The notes beneath the pieces were generated by a model. That model was not told the origin of the DNA and did not search any database. It was given only the letters and a program-made list of their open reading frames with translations. A DNA stretch of 64,000 bases from Alopecurus myosuroides. Its lineage: Eukaryota; Streptophyta; Magnoliopsida; Poales; Poaceae. The translations under genes and the position numbers were made by a program. Positions 1 to 12,155 of the stretch are shown piece after piece (within the stretch, counting starts at the first letter, position 1; the number at the start of each line of letters is the position of its first letter). The DNA lies in assembly GCA_028641055.1 (NCBI GenBank), contig CM054060.1:242200833-242264832 (forward strand). The letters are read 5' to 3'.

Positions 1-378
1 TAGATCTTGGCCCTTCGGGTATCTCTCACGCAAGATTTTTTTTGTTTTCTATGCAACGTACCCTTCACTGGATGCATATATAAAGGCAGGAGGGAGGAGA
101 GAAAAGGAGAGACATTCCACAACTAGACGCAATCCTAGACTAGACAATACACGGGAGACACCCCGTACGCTTCATCATGACATCGTCATTGTAACAGCTC
201 TATAACCTCATCATAATACAAATCAGACAAGCAGGAGTAAGGGTTTACCTCACTGAGGGCCCAAACCTGGGTAAACCGTGCCCCCTGTTAGCCGTCGATA
301 TCACCAGCGCGCATTTGTGTCCTAATATACAAACCCTAGTATCTCATACGAGGGATCTGCCGAGTCAAGATCTCGACA
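1..378 (+). repeat. Element I 5' LTR (partial)
   Basis: The segment matches the right part of the LTR at 4816-5297, including the block from the TATA region through GACACCCCGTAC to the terminal TCTCGACA. It ends in CA at 378. The LTR start is beyond the window edge. Confidence 0.88.
76..84 (+). promoter_or_regulatory. TATA box of element I LTR
   Basis: ATATATAAA lies in the LTR at the place expected for the retrotransposon promoter. The same box is kept in the 3' LTR at 4988-4996. Transcription would run to the right. Confidence 0.6.
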
Positions 379-1729
379 TTAGGCGTCGTCAGTGGGAAGG
401 ACGCGTGCTGGATCTACGGTCTCGCCGACTTCATCCTCGTCAGGCTCAAGCTCCGAGTCATCGACCCCGTCGAGTTCGATCTACTTCGGATCCTTCGACT
501 TTATCAAGCACTCGCCGGTATCGCGCCCGGTCTTCAACGGTCTACATCGGCATCGTCCCACACACGCAGGTTGCAGGACAACAACAACGTCTATATTGAT
601 AATGTCACCTACGACGACTCGACAATTATCTTGAAGATCCCTTCGGTGGAAAGATGAGACATCAAATTATCTATCAGCTCTAAAAGGAATCGGAAAATTC
701 TAACGGTTGGATCTCCGTGGATGATTCGAACACTGAATCCCTGTCAGAATCTGACGGAACTCTCCGCGACTTTGGGAAAATAATTATCGAGCCCCACTAG
801 GGCATCAATTCGAAGATCCCACCATTGAATATGTGCGGAATATAATCTCGCACCAATCCATCTTTTTTCAACCAATTCCATTGGTTAGATCTCCGTCAGC
901 GGCTCACGCACCGCGACATGTTTTTGGATTTCTACGAGTCCGCAAATTCAAATCGCGGATCCGGACCCGAAACCTAATTCGAAGAAGTGGCGATTACAGA
1001 GAAAGACTAATGTCAACCTCAACATCTCCAACAATGTCTGCAACATCGACTATGCCGTGGGAGACTCGTTGTACTAAACGCCCGGGGCTCGACATCGATA
1101 TTACCATCCGCATACACACGCCGTACTCGACACTCGGGGCTCCAAACGAGCGACTCACCATGCTTCTACTTCAACACGCCTCTCCAGAAAGTGAATCACG
1201 AGGATTCGACTTTATGCCGCACTCGCTGGCGCTAGCCCGGCGGTCGGCACCCTCGACAAGAGTGTTGATCTGACGCTTGACGACATGAACTTCAGCATGA
1301 GCCACGCGGACATCCTCTTCACCAGCCTCGGGAACTGCCTCGCCGCTCTTCGTCAACTTCGCGGGCGAGGCTACCCGAATCGATTTTTCAAATAATATAT
1401 TCTTATTGACTTTACGAATCCATCTTGTTGTGTAGGTTGGATTCCGCCAGCTCAATTCATCAGCGAATGCAGGACAAACATGGCGACCATCGCGAAAATC
1501 ATCACAATTGACTCCAACTTCGTTGTGGTACGTCCGTTGCGGACAAACTTCGACTTGCTCGACTTCATCGACCACCACGGCGGCGGTCAGCGTCCACAGT
1601 GCTGACATAAAAAGCCCGAGAGCCCACTCCCTAGAAGGGAACCACGTGCGCTCGGGGCTGGCTTTTCGAAATCAATAGCGACAACAACTTCGTCACTACA
1701 ATCAATCGGGCGACTCCGGCTCCTTCATC

Positions 1730-2085
1730 GATCCTGCCGCGTTGACTACACGTCCACCACGTCGACTCAACTACGTCCGCCGTATCGAGTACACCTTCAC
1801 CGCATCGACTCCGTCCACCTTGTCGATTACATGACCTCCTCGTCGACTCCGTCCACCGTGTCGAGTGCGTCTCCACCGCGTCGACTCGGTCCGTCGTGTC
1901 AAGTACATCTCCACAACGTCGACTACACGACCTACTCGTCGACTCTATCCGCTGTGTCGAGTATGTCTCCACCGCGTCCACTACGTCCGCCGCGTCGAGT
2001 ATATCTCCACCTCGTTGACTCCATCCCCCGTTTTGAGTACACCTCCGCCGTGTTTACTCCGCCCATCGTGTCTACTTGACGACAT
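1730..2085 (+). repeat. GC-rich tandem repeat array 1 in element I
   Basis: Degenerate copies of a unit of about 39 bp contain GTCGACT, GTCCGCCGTGTCGAG and TACATCTCCACC. They form a diverged array inside the internal region. Because the unit is a multiple of three, several frames stay open on both strands; these ORFs are by-products of the repeat and show no protein family signature. Confidence 0.8.
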
Positions 2086-2159
2086 GTCCGCTACATCGAC
2101 TCATTTCGGTTAAACACCGCGAATCCATCGCAGTTGCACTCGAATACTTGGGGGCTACG

Positions 2160-2720
2160 CTGTGCAACAGTCTAAGTCAACTCGTCACCCAGGGCTGCGC
2201 CGCGTAACAGCCACACCCGACACTCGGGGGTTGTGCCGTACCACAGCAACAATCGTCACTCGGGTGTTGCGCCATGCAACAACCACACTCGATACTCGAT
2301 GGTGCGACTCGAAACTATTTCGGCGTGCCCGATACTCGGGGGCTAGCGCTTCGACATCAGCAACAAACAACATCCTCCGGGAGTCGACACAAATATTCTC
2401 CTCCAGGAGTCGTCACAAATATCCTCCATCGAGAGTCGATGAATATCCTCGCTCGGAGTCGACACTTATCGTCCTCCAGGAGGCGACACATATCCTTCTC
2501 CGCGAGCCAATAGAAGACAAACACACGGGGTTAGCTTCAGAACAACCTGAGCCTATGCCCGACTCTGCGAGTCAAACATAGCCTCGGGGCTACTCCCATC
2601 GGGAGCACTGCCATGCATCTGATAAATTGAAGAAGCGACATTAGAAGATCTTTGAGTCTATGCCCGATTACAAATAATCGCACGTAGACTCAGGGACTAC
2701 TCTCATCGGGAGTGCTGGCC
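2160..2720 (+). repeat. Short diverged repeats around ACTCGGGGG and GGGAGTCG motifs, element I
   Basis: ACTCGGG(G)G-T-TGTGCC-like motifs recur at about 2220-2345, followed by repeated CTCC-GGAGTCG-ACA motifs (2370-2490) and two copies of a CTACTC-CATCGGGAG-GC block (2589-2612 and 2697-2720). These are low-copy diverged repeats without coding signal. The ACTCGGGGG motif resembles the polypurine tract at 4803-4815. Confidence 0.55.
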
Positions 2721-3004
2721 GTGCACCCAATGAGCGCTGGTCGCGCAACCGACGAGCATTATGTGCGTACTCGACGTACTATCGAGTCGGAACCATCTGA
2801 CACGCTGACCGCGTACCTGAGGAGCTCTGTGAGATTTCTTCGTGCATCTCTTTACTGTGGTCGTACAAACTGCAGATTAACTCGGATGGAGAAGAGCAAA
2901 ACATCAAACTTGTCCGTCTCGACGAGACGCATACGAGATACGACAGCGTGGGCCAATTTGCGAAATAAGGACATCTTAAAGAATTTCGGGTCTATCTTCT
3001 TGTG

Positions 3005-3925
3005 TGGTCTAGATGGCTGAGCGTCCGCGTCAACTACACGATTTCCACGTCGTCGTGCGACTCCACCGTGTCGACTCTGTCCGCCTCGTCAACTACACGA
3101 CCTCCACGTCGACTCCATCCGCCGTGTCGAGTACATCTCCACCGTGTCGTCTACACGACCTCCATGTCGACTACGTCCGCTGCGTCGACTACACGACCTC
3201 CACGTCGACTCCGTCCGCCGTGTCGAGTACATCTCCACCACGCCGTATCGAGTACATCTCCACCACGATCGACTTCATCCGCCGTGTTGAGTGCATCTCC
3301 ACCGCGTCGACTCCGTCCGCCGTGTTGAGTACACCTCCACCGCGTCGACTATGTCCGTCGTGTCGAGTACATCTCCACCGCGTCGACTCCGTCCGCCCTG
3401 TCGAGTATATCTCCACCGCGTCGACTACACGACCTCCACGTCGACTACGTCCTCCGCGTCGACTACATGACCTCCACGTCGACTACGTCCGCCGCATAGA
3501 CTACACGACCTCCACATCGACTCCGTCCGCCGTGCCGAGTACATCTCCACCGCGTCGTATCGAGTACATCACCACCGCGTCTACTTCATCCGCCGTGTCG
3601 AGTACATCTCCACCGCCTCGACTCCATCCGCCGTGTCGAGTACACAACCACCGTGTCGACTACGTCCGCCGCGTCGACTACACGACCTCCACGTCGACTC
3701 TGTCTGCCGTGCCGAGTACATCTCCACCACGCCGTATCGAGTACATCTCCCCCACGCTGACTTCATCCGCCGTGTTGAGTACACCTCCACCACGTCGACT
3801 CCATCCGCCGTGTCGAGTACACCTCCACCGCGTCGACTCTGTCCGTCGTATCGAGTACATCTCCACCGCATCAACTCCGTCCGCCGTGTCGAGTACATCT
3901 CCACCGCGTCGACGCTCACACGTCT
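3005..3925 (+). repeat. GC-rich tandem repeat array 2 in element I
   Basis: About 0.9 kb of the same family as the array at 1730-2085, with more and better conserved copies. Two subunits alternate: GTCGACTACACGACCTCCAC and GTCGACTCCGTCCGCCGTGTC followed by GAGTACATCTCCACCGC. The array keeps a 304-codon frame open on + and several on -, but the predicted peptides are only Ser/Thr/Pro/Arg repeats. Unequal exchange or replication slippage is the likely origin. Confidence 0.85.
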
Positions 3926-4527
3926 AGTCTCTGAAACTTCTCGCCACGTCCCATCAGGAGGCAGATTGAGTGCTCAGTGTACCATGATATCACGCAAACA
4001 TCAGCCAGCAGGATTATTTTCTTCGGAATCTTCAAACAAAAAGGCACTCGCCATAATCATCGCCGAAAACATTGCGACTCCACTACATAAAAAGGCACTC
4101 GCCACAATCATCACTGGAGACATCGTGACTCTGATGTACAAACATATCGCACATCATTCTCGAATCCCGGGTCGTATAGCCATCACGTCACGCCTGGATG
4201 CTGCATTTTACGGATGTGAAGGTAAGACCCAAAGATCCATTTTTTTGGCCCGGGATCGCACTCATGCTGCCTCCTCTTGCAATTTTCCATGCTAGCGGCA
4301 TGATGAAAAATTCCGGCGGACGCACTAGGTACCATGTTAAAGGTTAAGTTCGACTCGATAAGTCCTCCGCGGCCCGAGTCGCAACGATCACCTATCCGGG
4401 TTCGAGCCGAGGGACTCGAATCTGCGTAGGCCTGGTACTGTTTTTACCCAAGTGCAATTAATTGGTTCCGATCCGTCGAGTGAACCAAGCGACTGAGCCA
4501 CATCCCTTTACAAATTGCTAAAAACAG

Positions 4528-4625
4528 CATACATCCTCACAACAGGATCCATACATCATCACAACAGGATCCATACATATTCACAACAGAACCCCTACGT
4601 CCTCACAACAGGCTCCATACATCCT
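4528..4625 (+). repeat. Five-copy tandem repeat, unit about 23 bp
   Basis: The unit CATACATCCTCACAACAGGA plus two or three bases occurs about five times head to tail with small changes. It lies some 190 bp before the 3' LTR of element I. Repeat units abut with no unique spacers. Confidence 0.8.
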
Positions 4626-4815
4626 TAAAGCTCTATGAACTTCCGAGTCATAGGCCCTCAAACAACAAACATCATCAACTCTCCAAAAATCTTCGAGTCC
4701 TCCACGACTTATCGGCTGCTAAAGACTCGACAACTTATCAACTACTCTTCAGAATTGAAGCTTGTCCTTGAGTCTCTACCGACTTATACGAGTCGACTAG
4801 ACACTCGGGGGCTAG

Positions 4816-5297
4816 TGACGTGGGGACACTTGCCACGTCCCCTACTTGAGCCTACCGGCTGCTACGCTACAGGGAGCCCACTCGAAGGCCCATCCGGGTC
4901 CAAGAAGTCATACTTGATTTCTTAAAGCACAAGACAAGAACTCCTATTCGTAGTCTACTAGGAATCATGTAAACCCCTCCTGGCTTCATATATAAAGCCA
5001 GGAGTGAGGACATAAAGGGAGATACAAGAGACAAGCCACAACTAGACGCAATCCTGGACTAGACAATACACGGGAGACACCCCGTACACTTCATCATGGC
5101 ATCGCCATTGTAACAGTTCGATAACCTCATATAATACAGATCAGACAGGCAGGAGTAAGGGTTTTACCTCTACGAGGGCCCCGAACCTGGGTAAACCATG
5201 CCCCTGTTAGCCGTCGAGATCACCCGCGCGCATTCGTCTCCTAATCTACAAACTATAGTATCTCATCCGAGGGATCTGCCAAGTCAAGGTCTCGACA
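4816..5297 (+). repeat. Element I 3' LTR (complete, 482 bp)
   Basis: It starts TGACGTGGGG directly after the purine-rich ACTCGGGGGCTAG and ends CTCGACA, giving the TG...CA termini of LTRs. From about 4870 on it aligns with 1-378. A TATA box ATATATAAA is at 4988-4996. Confidence 0.88.
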
Positions 5298-5322
5298 AGT
5301 GTCCTACAACAACACGTATTGA

Positions 5323-7748
5323 TCAAGTTTGAGCTTGTTGGTCCCCAACCATGTTGGGTCCTAAGAGGTTAGTCACAATAGGCTTGGAAACCCAAATGGT
5401 TCTTTCCTTGACACCACTTTGAGTACCAACATATTTAGCAAAAACATTGCCAATCTTATCCTTCCGAAGAGAATAAAAATTATTGATTATAATGGGGTTA
5501 GATAAGGTACCATTAGTGCATGGAGAAGCAAAGTGGCCCTTCTTACGACAAAGGTAGCAACATCGAATCTTTTCTTTCTTCTTAATAGGATCTCAACTTG
5601 AGGAGCATTGGCTTGAGTCTTATTAGGAGGTGGTCGTTGTTCAACTCGTGGTTGAGCATGAGATTGAACAAGAGGACGCTTCCCTGGTTGCTTCTCACTA
5701 AGAGGCTTCTTCTTTAAAGGGCAAGATATAACATGGTGCCCTTCAATCTTGCACTTGAAGCAAATAATCTTGGATGAATCCTTCACTTGTTCTTTGCTCT
5801 TCTTCTTGTCAATCTTGGACTTGTTCCTGATATTAGAGTGGAATCCAAGTCCACTTTTGTCATTTGGAAGTCTTTGCACTCTCAATGGTGGACCTCCCTT
5901 CATGACAGTTTTCCAAGTATTTCATCAAAGAAGTGACTTGTGCCTTGATATCTTTTATTTCCTCTACATGGTTAGTGAAAACAAGAGTACTAGAGGAAGT
6001 AGATGGTTCATTGTTAGAGCAACAAGGCATGGAAAGTAATTCATAGAAAGATTTAGCAATAGTATGAGATGAAGAATTACTAGGACTAACAAATGGCATT
6101 ATAACACTTTTAGTAGGGATTGTGCTAGTGACCACATGAGCATAACAAGAGGTTACCTTTGTAGTGATAGTCTCAAGAGCTAACTTTAGCCTAGTATGTG
6201 ATGCTAGAAGATCCTCGTTAGAGCTAGAGAGCTTTTCATGACTCCTTCCAATTTCCCACACTTGATAGTCATCAAATCAAGTTGAGACCTTAGCTCTACA
6301 TTCTCCTTCAAAATAGATACTTCACATGAAGTGGAGTAAGTAGTACAAGCATCATTACAAATATAAAAGGACAATTTGGCAAGCTCATTATTCAAACTAG
6401 TATTTCTATCAATAATATTTGCATGATCGCGAGAGGAAGTAGAGGTACTAGGCATATCAAGTTTAGATAGTTGACTTTGATCATGAGACATGATGAGATT
6501 GTTCACTTTCCAAAGCCTTGTGAGCTTTGTCAAGTCTCTCTATGTCCTCGATTAGTTTAGCATGCCCACCACCAAATTGAACCTTTTACTTTTTAAGCAC
6601 TTTATTTTTATCCCTAGCCTGGTCAGGGGATTTAGTGAGAAAAGCATTTTTTATTATAAAGCTCCTCAAAAGATTCGAGTTTCTCTCAAGAGAACCCCGA
6701 ATCTCCTGCTCTTCCTCAAGAGATTCCTTGAGCTCTGCAATCTCAGCTACGTACTCACGTTCAATGCATTAGCATGTATCAAGGCGAGAATCCAAAGCCT
6801 CAATAGTCTCCTCGAGCTCAACAAGGGTACTCATGATTTCACGGAAAATAGAATAAGAAAATTTATTCCATTTTACCCTTCTCATAAATGGAGGCACCAT
6901 TATCATTTTCTTCATTATCATCATCAATAGATGAAGAGGGTTCCAAAGGAGGGGATACCTTTGAATCCTTAGCCATAAGGCAAACATGAGTAATGGATAA
7001 CAATGATGAAGATTTACTTGAAGCACCATTGAGGTTCATGTCTTGTTCCAACGAATGTTGGGATTCCTCTACATTGTTAGACACACAAGTACTAGAGGAT
7101 ATGGAAGCAATATTTTCATAACAACAAGGCATAGGAAGCACACCATCATGAGATTTAGTTGAGCAACTATTACATGATATGCAAGTACTATCAACACTAG
7201 CATGTAATACATTTGGAGTGCTAGAATAGTTTAAGTCCAAAGATACAACATTGCAATGGGATAGAGATGAATTATAGTCAATAGTAGATTCACTGTCAAG
7301 TATCAACAATGCAATTTCTATCAACACTCGTCATATCATTACCTTGTGACAAATCACATGTTAGTGGAGTGGAGAAAGATGTGAACTCATCACGGCTGGA
7401 AGTGGAAGGAGAACGATCATCCTCAATAATATTGGACATATCATATTTATCTTGAAGTTTTTTCCATAAGTCATCAGTGTTCCGAAAAGGAATGATTGAT
7501 ATAAGAACTACATGACTCAAAACACAAATGAGGCCATTAGATACTCGAGTACCGAGATAAGAGTTTTCCTCATCCTCTATAGATATCTTTTGGGAATCCT
7601 TTGGAGGAGGAAAAACCATATCTACAATTCTCTTTATATAGTTTGGACCCATGTGCCTAAAAATATTAAGTATATGAATTTTACAAACATCATAATTTGT
7701 GCCATATAATTTAAAATAAGGATCATGCACTAATTCTCTAAACGACAT
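5323..7748 (-). pseudogene. gag: Copia gag (element G), frameshifted
   Basis: Gag nucleocapsid precursor of the copia element, which would coat the RNA genome in virus-like particles. The start Met at 7748 opens with MSFRELVHDPYFKLYGTNYD, a normal N-terminus for this gag type, about 50 bp after the PBS. In order follow the N-terminal UBN2-like part (LWKKLQDKYD near 7470), a long Ser/Asn- and Glu-rich middle read in several frames, a first zinc knuckle CFKCKIEGHHVISC near 5740-5780, a basic linker, and a second knuckle of CYLCRKKGHFASPC type near 5520-5560 in another frame. The last residues VGDQQAQT run to a stop at 5323-5325. At least four frame changes split it into pieces 7296-7748, 6863-7327, 6204-6533, 5860-6261 and 5487-5903, so it is dead. 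Element I begins 25 bp downstream. Confidence 0.82.
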
Positions 7749-7787
7749 CGTCCCCTCTAGGATGTAAAGCCTAATAAAGCGAGCCTC

Positions 7788-7800
7788 GGCTCTGATAACA
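7788..7800 (-). other. Primer-binding site, initiator tRNA-Met type (element G)
   Basis: On the minus strand TGTTATCAGAGCC matches the usual TGGTATCAGAGCC PBS with one change and starts two bases after the LTR end at 7803. This fixes the orientation of G. Confidence 0.85.
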
Positions 7801-7802
7801 AT

Positions 7803-8642
7803 TGAAGGGACAACAATGTCGCATAGAGGAGGGGGTGAATAGTCGATTAAAACTTTTCGGTTAAGGCTTGATAAATGAGGAAATAAACTAGGTGTTTAAA
7901 AATAGCAAGCACACAACCTAAATAATCTAGTCTCAACTAAGTGCACCAACAACTTATGCTAAGCAAGACAAGTAACATGATGATAGAAAGATATATATGA
8001 CTTCAAGCACTAAGACTATCACAATGTAAATTGCATAAGTAAATAGCTCCGATATTGAAATAACTGAGGCACACAGATATGATGATGTGTTTCTGAGTTC
8101 CTCCTTTTGAGGACGTCTCGTTGGAGGGGTGTGAGCTCGCCACAAGAGGCCTACTCAATGCCACAAAGGGCTCACCCTATTCTCCGATGAACCTCGCCAC
8201 AAAGGCCTAGTTCACCTTCCACTATTGGTAACCTTTAATCTCAAGGCACACATCCACAACTTAATTGGAGGCTCTCGAGGTCACCCCAATCTTGGAGCAC
8301 ACATCCACAACTTAATTGGAGGCTCCCAGGAACACCACAAGTCGTCTAGGGTACAAGACCCAAGATTAACAAATCCATAAACTTTCACTTCCATGAATCA
8401 TCGTAGAGAGAGCAAACTGATGCAACTAATTAAATGGCAAGAGCACAAGTTATCAAATCCTTCACTCTCAAATTCCAACAAAAGCAACAAATGCTTATGG
8501 GGGAATAAGAGAGGAAGAACAAAGGAGGGGAAACACTAAGAACTCCAAGATCAAGATCTAATATGTTTCCCTCACTTAGAAGAGGGATGGATTGGTGGAA
8601 ATGTAGATCTAGATCTCCTCTCACTTTTCTCTCAAAGATATG
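7803..8642 (-). repeat. Element G 5' LTR, 3'-terminal part
   Basis: On + it begins TGAAGGGACAAC next to the PBS and runs to the point where element A is inserted. The last five bases, ATATG (8638-8642), are the target site duplicated at 60703-60707. Two near-identical stretches containing GCACACATCCACAACTTAATTGGAGGCTC (partly 8247-8275 and 8297-8325) form a local direct repeat. No gene lies here. Confidence 0.85.
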
Positions 8643-10242
8643 TGATGGCTGGCGTTGATGAGGGAGTGGTTTCTTCTTGATGACTTAATCCCCGGCAACG
8701 GCGCCATAAAACTTTGATGGTGCAAGAGTGCACTCGTTGGGAGACCCCAAGAGGAAGGTGTGAAGAGCACAAAAGAAAGATTTACCTCAGAAAGAAACCA
8801 AGGTTGAATCGACCAGTAGGAGAAATAAATCACTTCCGAAGGTTCATGTAGCTGATATTGGCAGGGCGCACTACCGTTTCAGCAGCAACGTGGAACCTAC
8901 ACAACACAATCAAATCACTTTGCCCCAACAAAGCAGTGAGGTTGTCAATCTCACCTGTTTTGCTGAAAATAAAGAGGTTAAACGTATGGTGTGGAAAACA
9001 GTAGGAAAACAATAGGAATAGTATGAAAATATTGATTGTGGTGGTTGTATTATCAGTGTAAAGGAAATGGACCGGGGTCCACAGTTCACTAGTGGTGTCT
9101 CTCTAAAATAGATAGATAGCATGTTGGGTAAACAAATTACAGTTGGGCAATTGACAGATATAAAGGATGCACCGTAGTGCATATGCATGACATGACGATT
9201 ACTATGTGATTCATGCGGGCATTACAACAAGATACATAGACCGTTATCCAACTGCATCTATGACTAATAATCCACCCTCAGAATGCCATCCGAGCAAACC
9301 TTGGGTATTAAGTTGCAAGCAACAGATAATTTCATTAAGCAAAGTGTGTAATGTAAACATCGTTGTTTTCTCCCCGATGGCAACATCACATCCCCCACCC
9401 CGTTACGTTTCTTTCACTCGAGAGTGAGTAAAAGGGAGGCATGAACCCACTATCGAGCATAAATACTCCCTCTTGGAGTTACTAGCGTCTACTTGGCAAG
9501 AGCATCTACTAATAACGGAGAGCATGCAAGATCATAAATAACATACGCATGAAAAGAACATGATAGATTGATAATCATTGGACATAACATTCAATATTCA
9601 TCGGATCCCAGCAAACACATCATGTATCATTACAATAAGATGATCTTGATCATGTAGGGCAGCTCACAAGATCTAAACATGAGGCATAAAGAGGAGAGGA
9701 CAACCATCTAGCTACTGCTATGGACCCGTATTCCTAGGATGAACTACGCACGCATCATTCCGAAGGCGAGCATGGTGGTGTAGAGCCCTCCGGTGATGAT
9801 TCCCCCTCCCGGCAGGGTGCCGGGGAAAGCTCCAGAACCCTCCCGAACTAGGGTTGACGATGACGGAGGCTACATATTTTTTTGGTGGAAAAGGCTCGGG
9901 TATTTAGGTTTAACCTCCCGAGAGGTATAAATAGGCGATAGGGCAACGTCGGTGGGTGGCCAGGGGGCCCACACCACCCCTGGGCGCGACCAGAGGGGGG
10001 CGCTGCCCTATGGTGTGGCCCCCCTCCGGGCCCCCTCCAGACTCTGTGTGCACGACATATTTCTAAGACTTCCGGGCTTCATATCGTCCAATTCCGAGAA
10101 TATTTCCAGAATAACTTTTTTGAAACTAAAAACAGTAGAAAACACGAACTGGCTCGATGGCATCTTGTAAAGGAAACATGTAGCATATGGCATGAAAACA
10201 ACATGAAACATCAGAAATTATGGATACGTTTGAGACGTATCA
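8643..10242 (-). repeat. Element A 3' LTR
   Basis: About 1.6 kb, TGATGGCTGG... to ...GAGACGTATCA on +. It aligns with 59033-60702, which is about 70 bp longer, mostly because some 48 bp near 10160 are missing here. It contains the block CCCGGCAGGGTGCCGGGGA near 9810 that recurs in the LTRs of B, D and H. A TATTTATACC promoter-like box on - lies near 9924-9935. The first 75 bp contain a second, fossil PBS (8690-8706). Confidence 0.9.
8690..8706 (-). other. Fossil tRNA-Asp PBS inside the LTR of A
   Basis: On the minus strand TGGCGCCGTTGCCGGGG is a perfect tRNA-Asp PBS, but it lies within the LTR, 47 bp from its edge. The partner LTR carries the decayed copy at 59083-59099, so it belongs to the LTR and is not the working PBS. 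Confidence 0.8.
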
Positions 10243-10259
10243 AGCATCCCCAAGCTTAG
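10243..10259 (-). other. Polypurine tract of element A
   Basis: On - the sequence CTAAGCTTGGGGATGCT directly precedes the 3' LTR start TGATACGTC. The same tract precedes the 3' LTRs of B, D and H. Confidence 0.85.
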
Positions 10260-12134
10260 TTCCTACTCGTCCTCGAGTAGATAAACGATAAAAACAAATA
10301 ATTTCTGAGGTGACATGCTACCAACATAAAATTGATCATCTAAATTGTAAAAGCATATGTAAAGCTGAGATCATAGTACTTTAAACACAGGCATGATAGA
10401 CAAAATATTAACAATGAAACTTAGCAATCACCTTGCATCATGAAAAGTAACACAAATAAAAGATCATGAATAATAATGCACTTGAAAGTTATATGTTTGT
10501 TTCGAGCATAAAGAAAACATAGCAAAGTGATATTTCGCTTGTCCTTAAGAGTGTGGAAAAACATAAATGCCAAGACACCTTCAAAGTTCAAGTTGATGAC
10601 TTGAACAGATAGTTTGTGAGCAAGTAATAACACATAACGAATCAATTAATGATAATTTTTGCGAACGATGCACACTAAACTCAGAATGGAAACTATGCTC
10701 TCTCAACTGTGGATAAAGTTAGAAGATGGAGACTCAACATAAAATTAAAAGAAAGGCCCTTCGCAGAGGGAAGAAGAGATTAATTCATGTGCTAGAGACT
10801 TTTATTTTATTAAACAGAGGTATTGAAAACATTTTTTTAGAGAGGTGTATGATTATGTCAACGAATGGTAAACAGAAAATACAGTACGTCACAAGCCAAC
10901 TAGACCTTACAAGAGAGGCTCCCATTGAAGGACGCTACTAGTGTAGTAGATCATCCCTCTTCTCTTTTGTTTACACAATTATGCTTTGACTGATAAATCA
11001 GGGGCAAAAATAGTGAAGAGACTTCAATAGTAACCAATTTTGGGGTTGGGCACCCCGCTGCCAGCTCTTCTATAATTTTGGATAAGCGGATGAAGCCACT
11101 AGTCCAGATGTGTAAAGTCCATCAACAAGTGAGATAAATATTCTCTATTCATATCCTCAAGAGCTAAAACAGGGGCACAAAACATCAGTAATTTTGAAGG
11201 TTTAAAGGTAGCACATGAGAAATTTACTTGCAGTGGCGGTTAAATACCACATGTATGTAGGTATGGTGGACACATTTGGAAAACTTTGGTTTTTTGGAGT
11301 TGGATGCACGAGTAGAGCTCATACTCAGTACAGGTGGAGGCTAGCAAAAGACTTGGAGCGACAAATCAAGAGAGCAATAATGGCCATAATCATGCATAGC
11401 GACAAAAACATTATTAATACAAGCATAAAGGTTATTACAACTAAAAAACTAAATTATCATAGAGGCTATAAGTGACTGGTTTGTAGTCATAAACATGGTA
11501 TGAGCATGCGCCAAGTCAACCAAATAAAGCATTTGAAGGAGAACACCACAAATTTATGCTTCAATAAGATAAAAAAAACTCATGATTCTTTCAATAGAAC
11601 ATTAAGCACTCTCGGCAATTTGAGACAAGTCATTCTACAATAACAACTACTAAGCATAGAATTAAAATAGCATCTAGCATGACATCAAAAAGTCTAGCCA
11701 CAGTCTATACAAGCTTCTTTTTGCACCGTTATAAGCACGAAAATTATACTACGTCTTTCCAACACCAATCATTTTATACTAAACAAAAACTCTCCAAGAG
11801 ATATAGCAATCAAACAATAGAGTACTAACATAACTCTACTAGAACTAACAACTCTGAATAAGAGATGCATGAAAAACATGAGCTAAAAGGATTTGCAGCA
11901 GCTAGAAGAAAAACTAAGAATACAAGCATGGAAGAAAACGAGTATTCATATGAAAAAGCGGAGCATGTATCTCTCCCACACAAAGCATGCTGGGTTCCAA
12001 CTATATTTATTGCAGCAAGGAAAACAAAAGAAAAAAATAAAAAGAAAACAGACGCTCCAAATAAAGTGCATATGATGTGACTGAATAAAAATATAGTTTC
12101 ACTAGAAATGACCTGATAAATTGTTGATGAAGAA

Positions 12135-12155
12135 GGGGATGCCTTCGGCATCCCC
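12135..12155 (-). other. GGGGATGCC hairpin in A 3' region
   Basis: GGGGATGCC and GGCATCCCC form a perfect nine-pair stem with a three-base loop. On - it follows AAGCTT, so it repeats the AAGCTTGGGGATG core of the PPT. D has the same hairpin at 32316-32336 and B a decayed one at 18605-18625. Confidence 0.6.

Larger units (their letters stand above)
1..5297 (+). mobile_element. Element I: non-autonomous LTR retrotransposon, 5' end cut by window
   Basis: Two related LTR sequences flank about 4.4 kb of GC-rich internal sequence. The left LTR is cut by the window edge; the right one is complete. Internal sequence begins with a GGCGTCGTCAGTGGGAA-like stretch at 383-399, typical of what follows the 5' LTR in grass gypsy elements, and ends with a purine-rich ACTCGGGGGCTAG tract at 4803-4815. 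No Gag, protease, RT or integrase motif is visible in any frame, so the element must rely on enzymes supplied in trans. It sits inside copia element G, directly after the end of G gag. The candidate right target duplication is AGTGT (5298-5302); its partner lies outside the window. Confidence 0.82.

Noticed and set aside
3013..3927. 304-codon ORF in element I
   Set aside because: It lies fully in the tandem array, several other frames are open too, and the composition follows the repeat unit.
4528..4625. CRISPR-like regular repeats
   Set aside because: The units abut with no unique spacers and lie in a plant retrotransposon; this is a simple tandem repeat.
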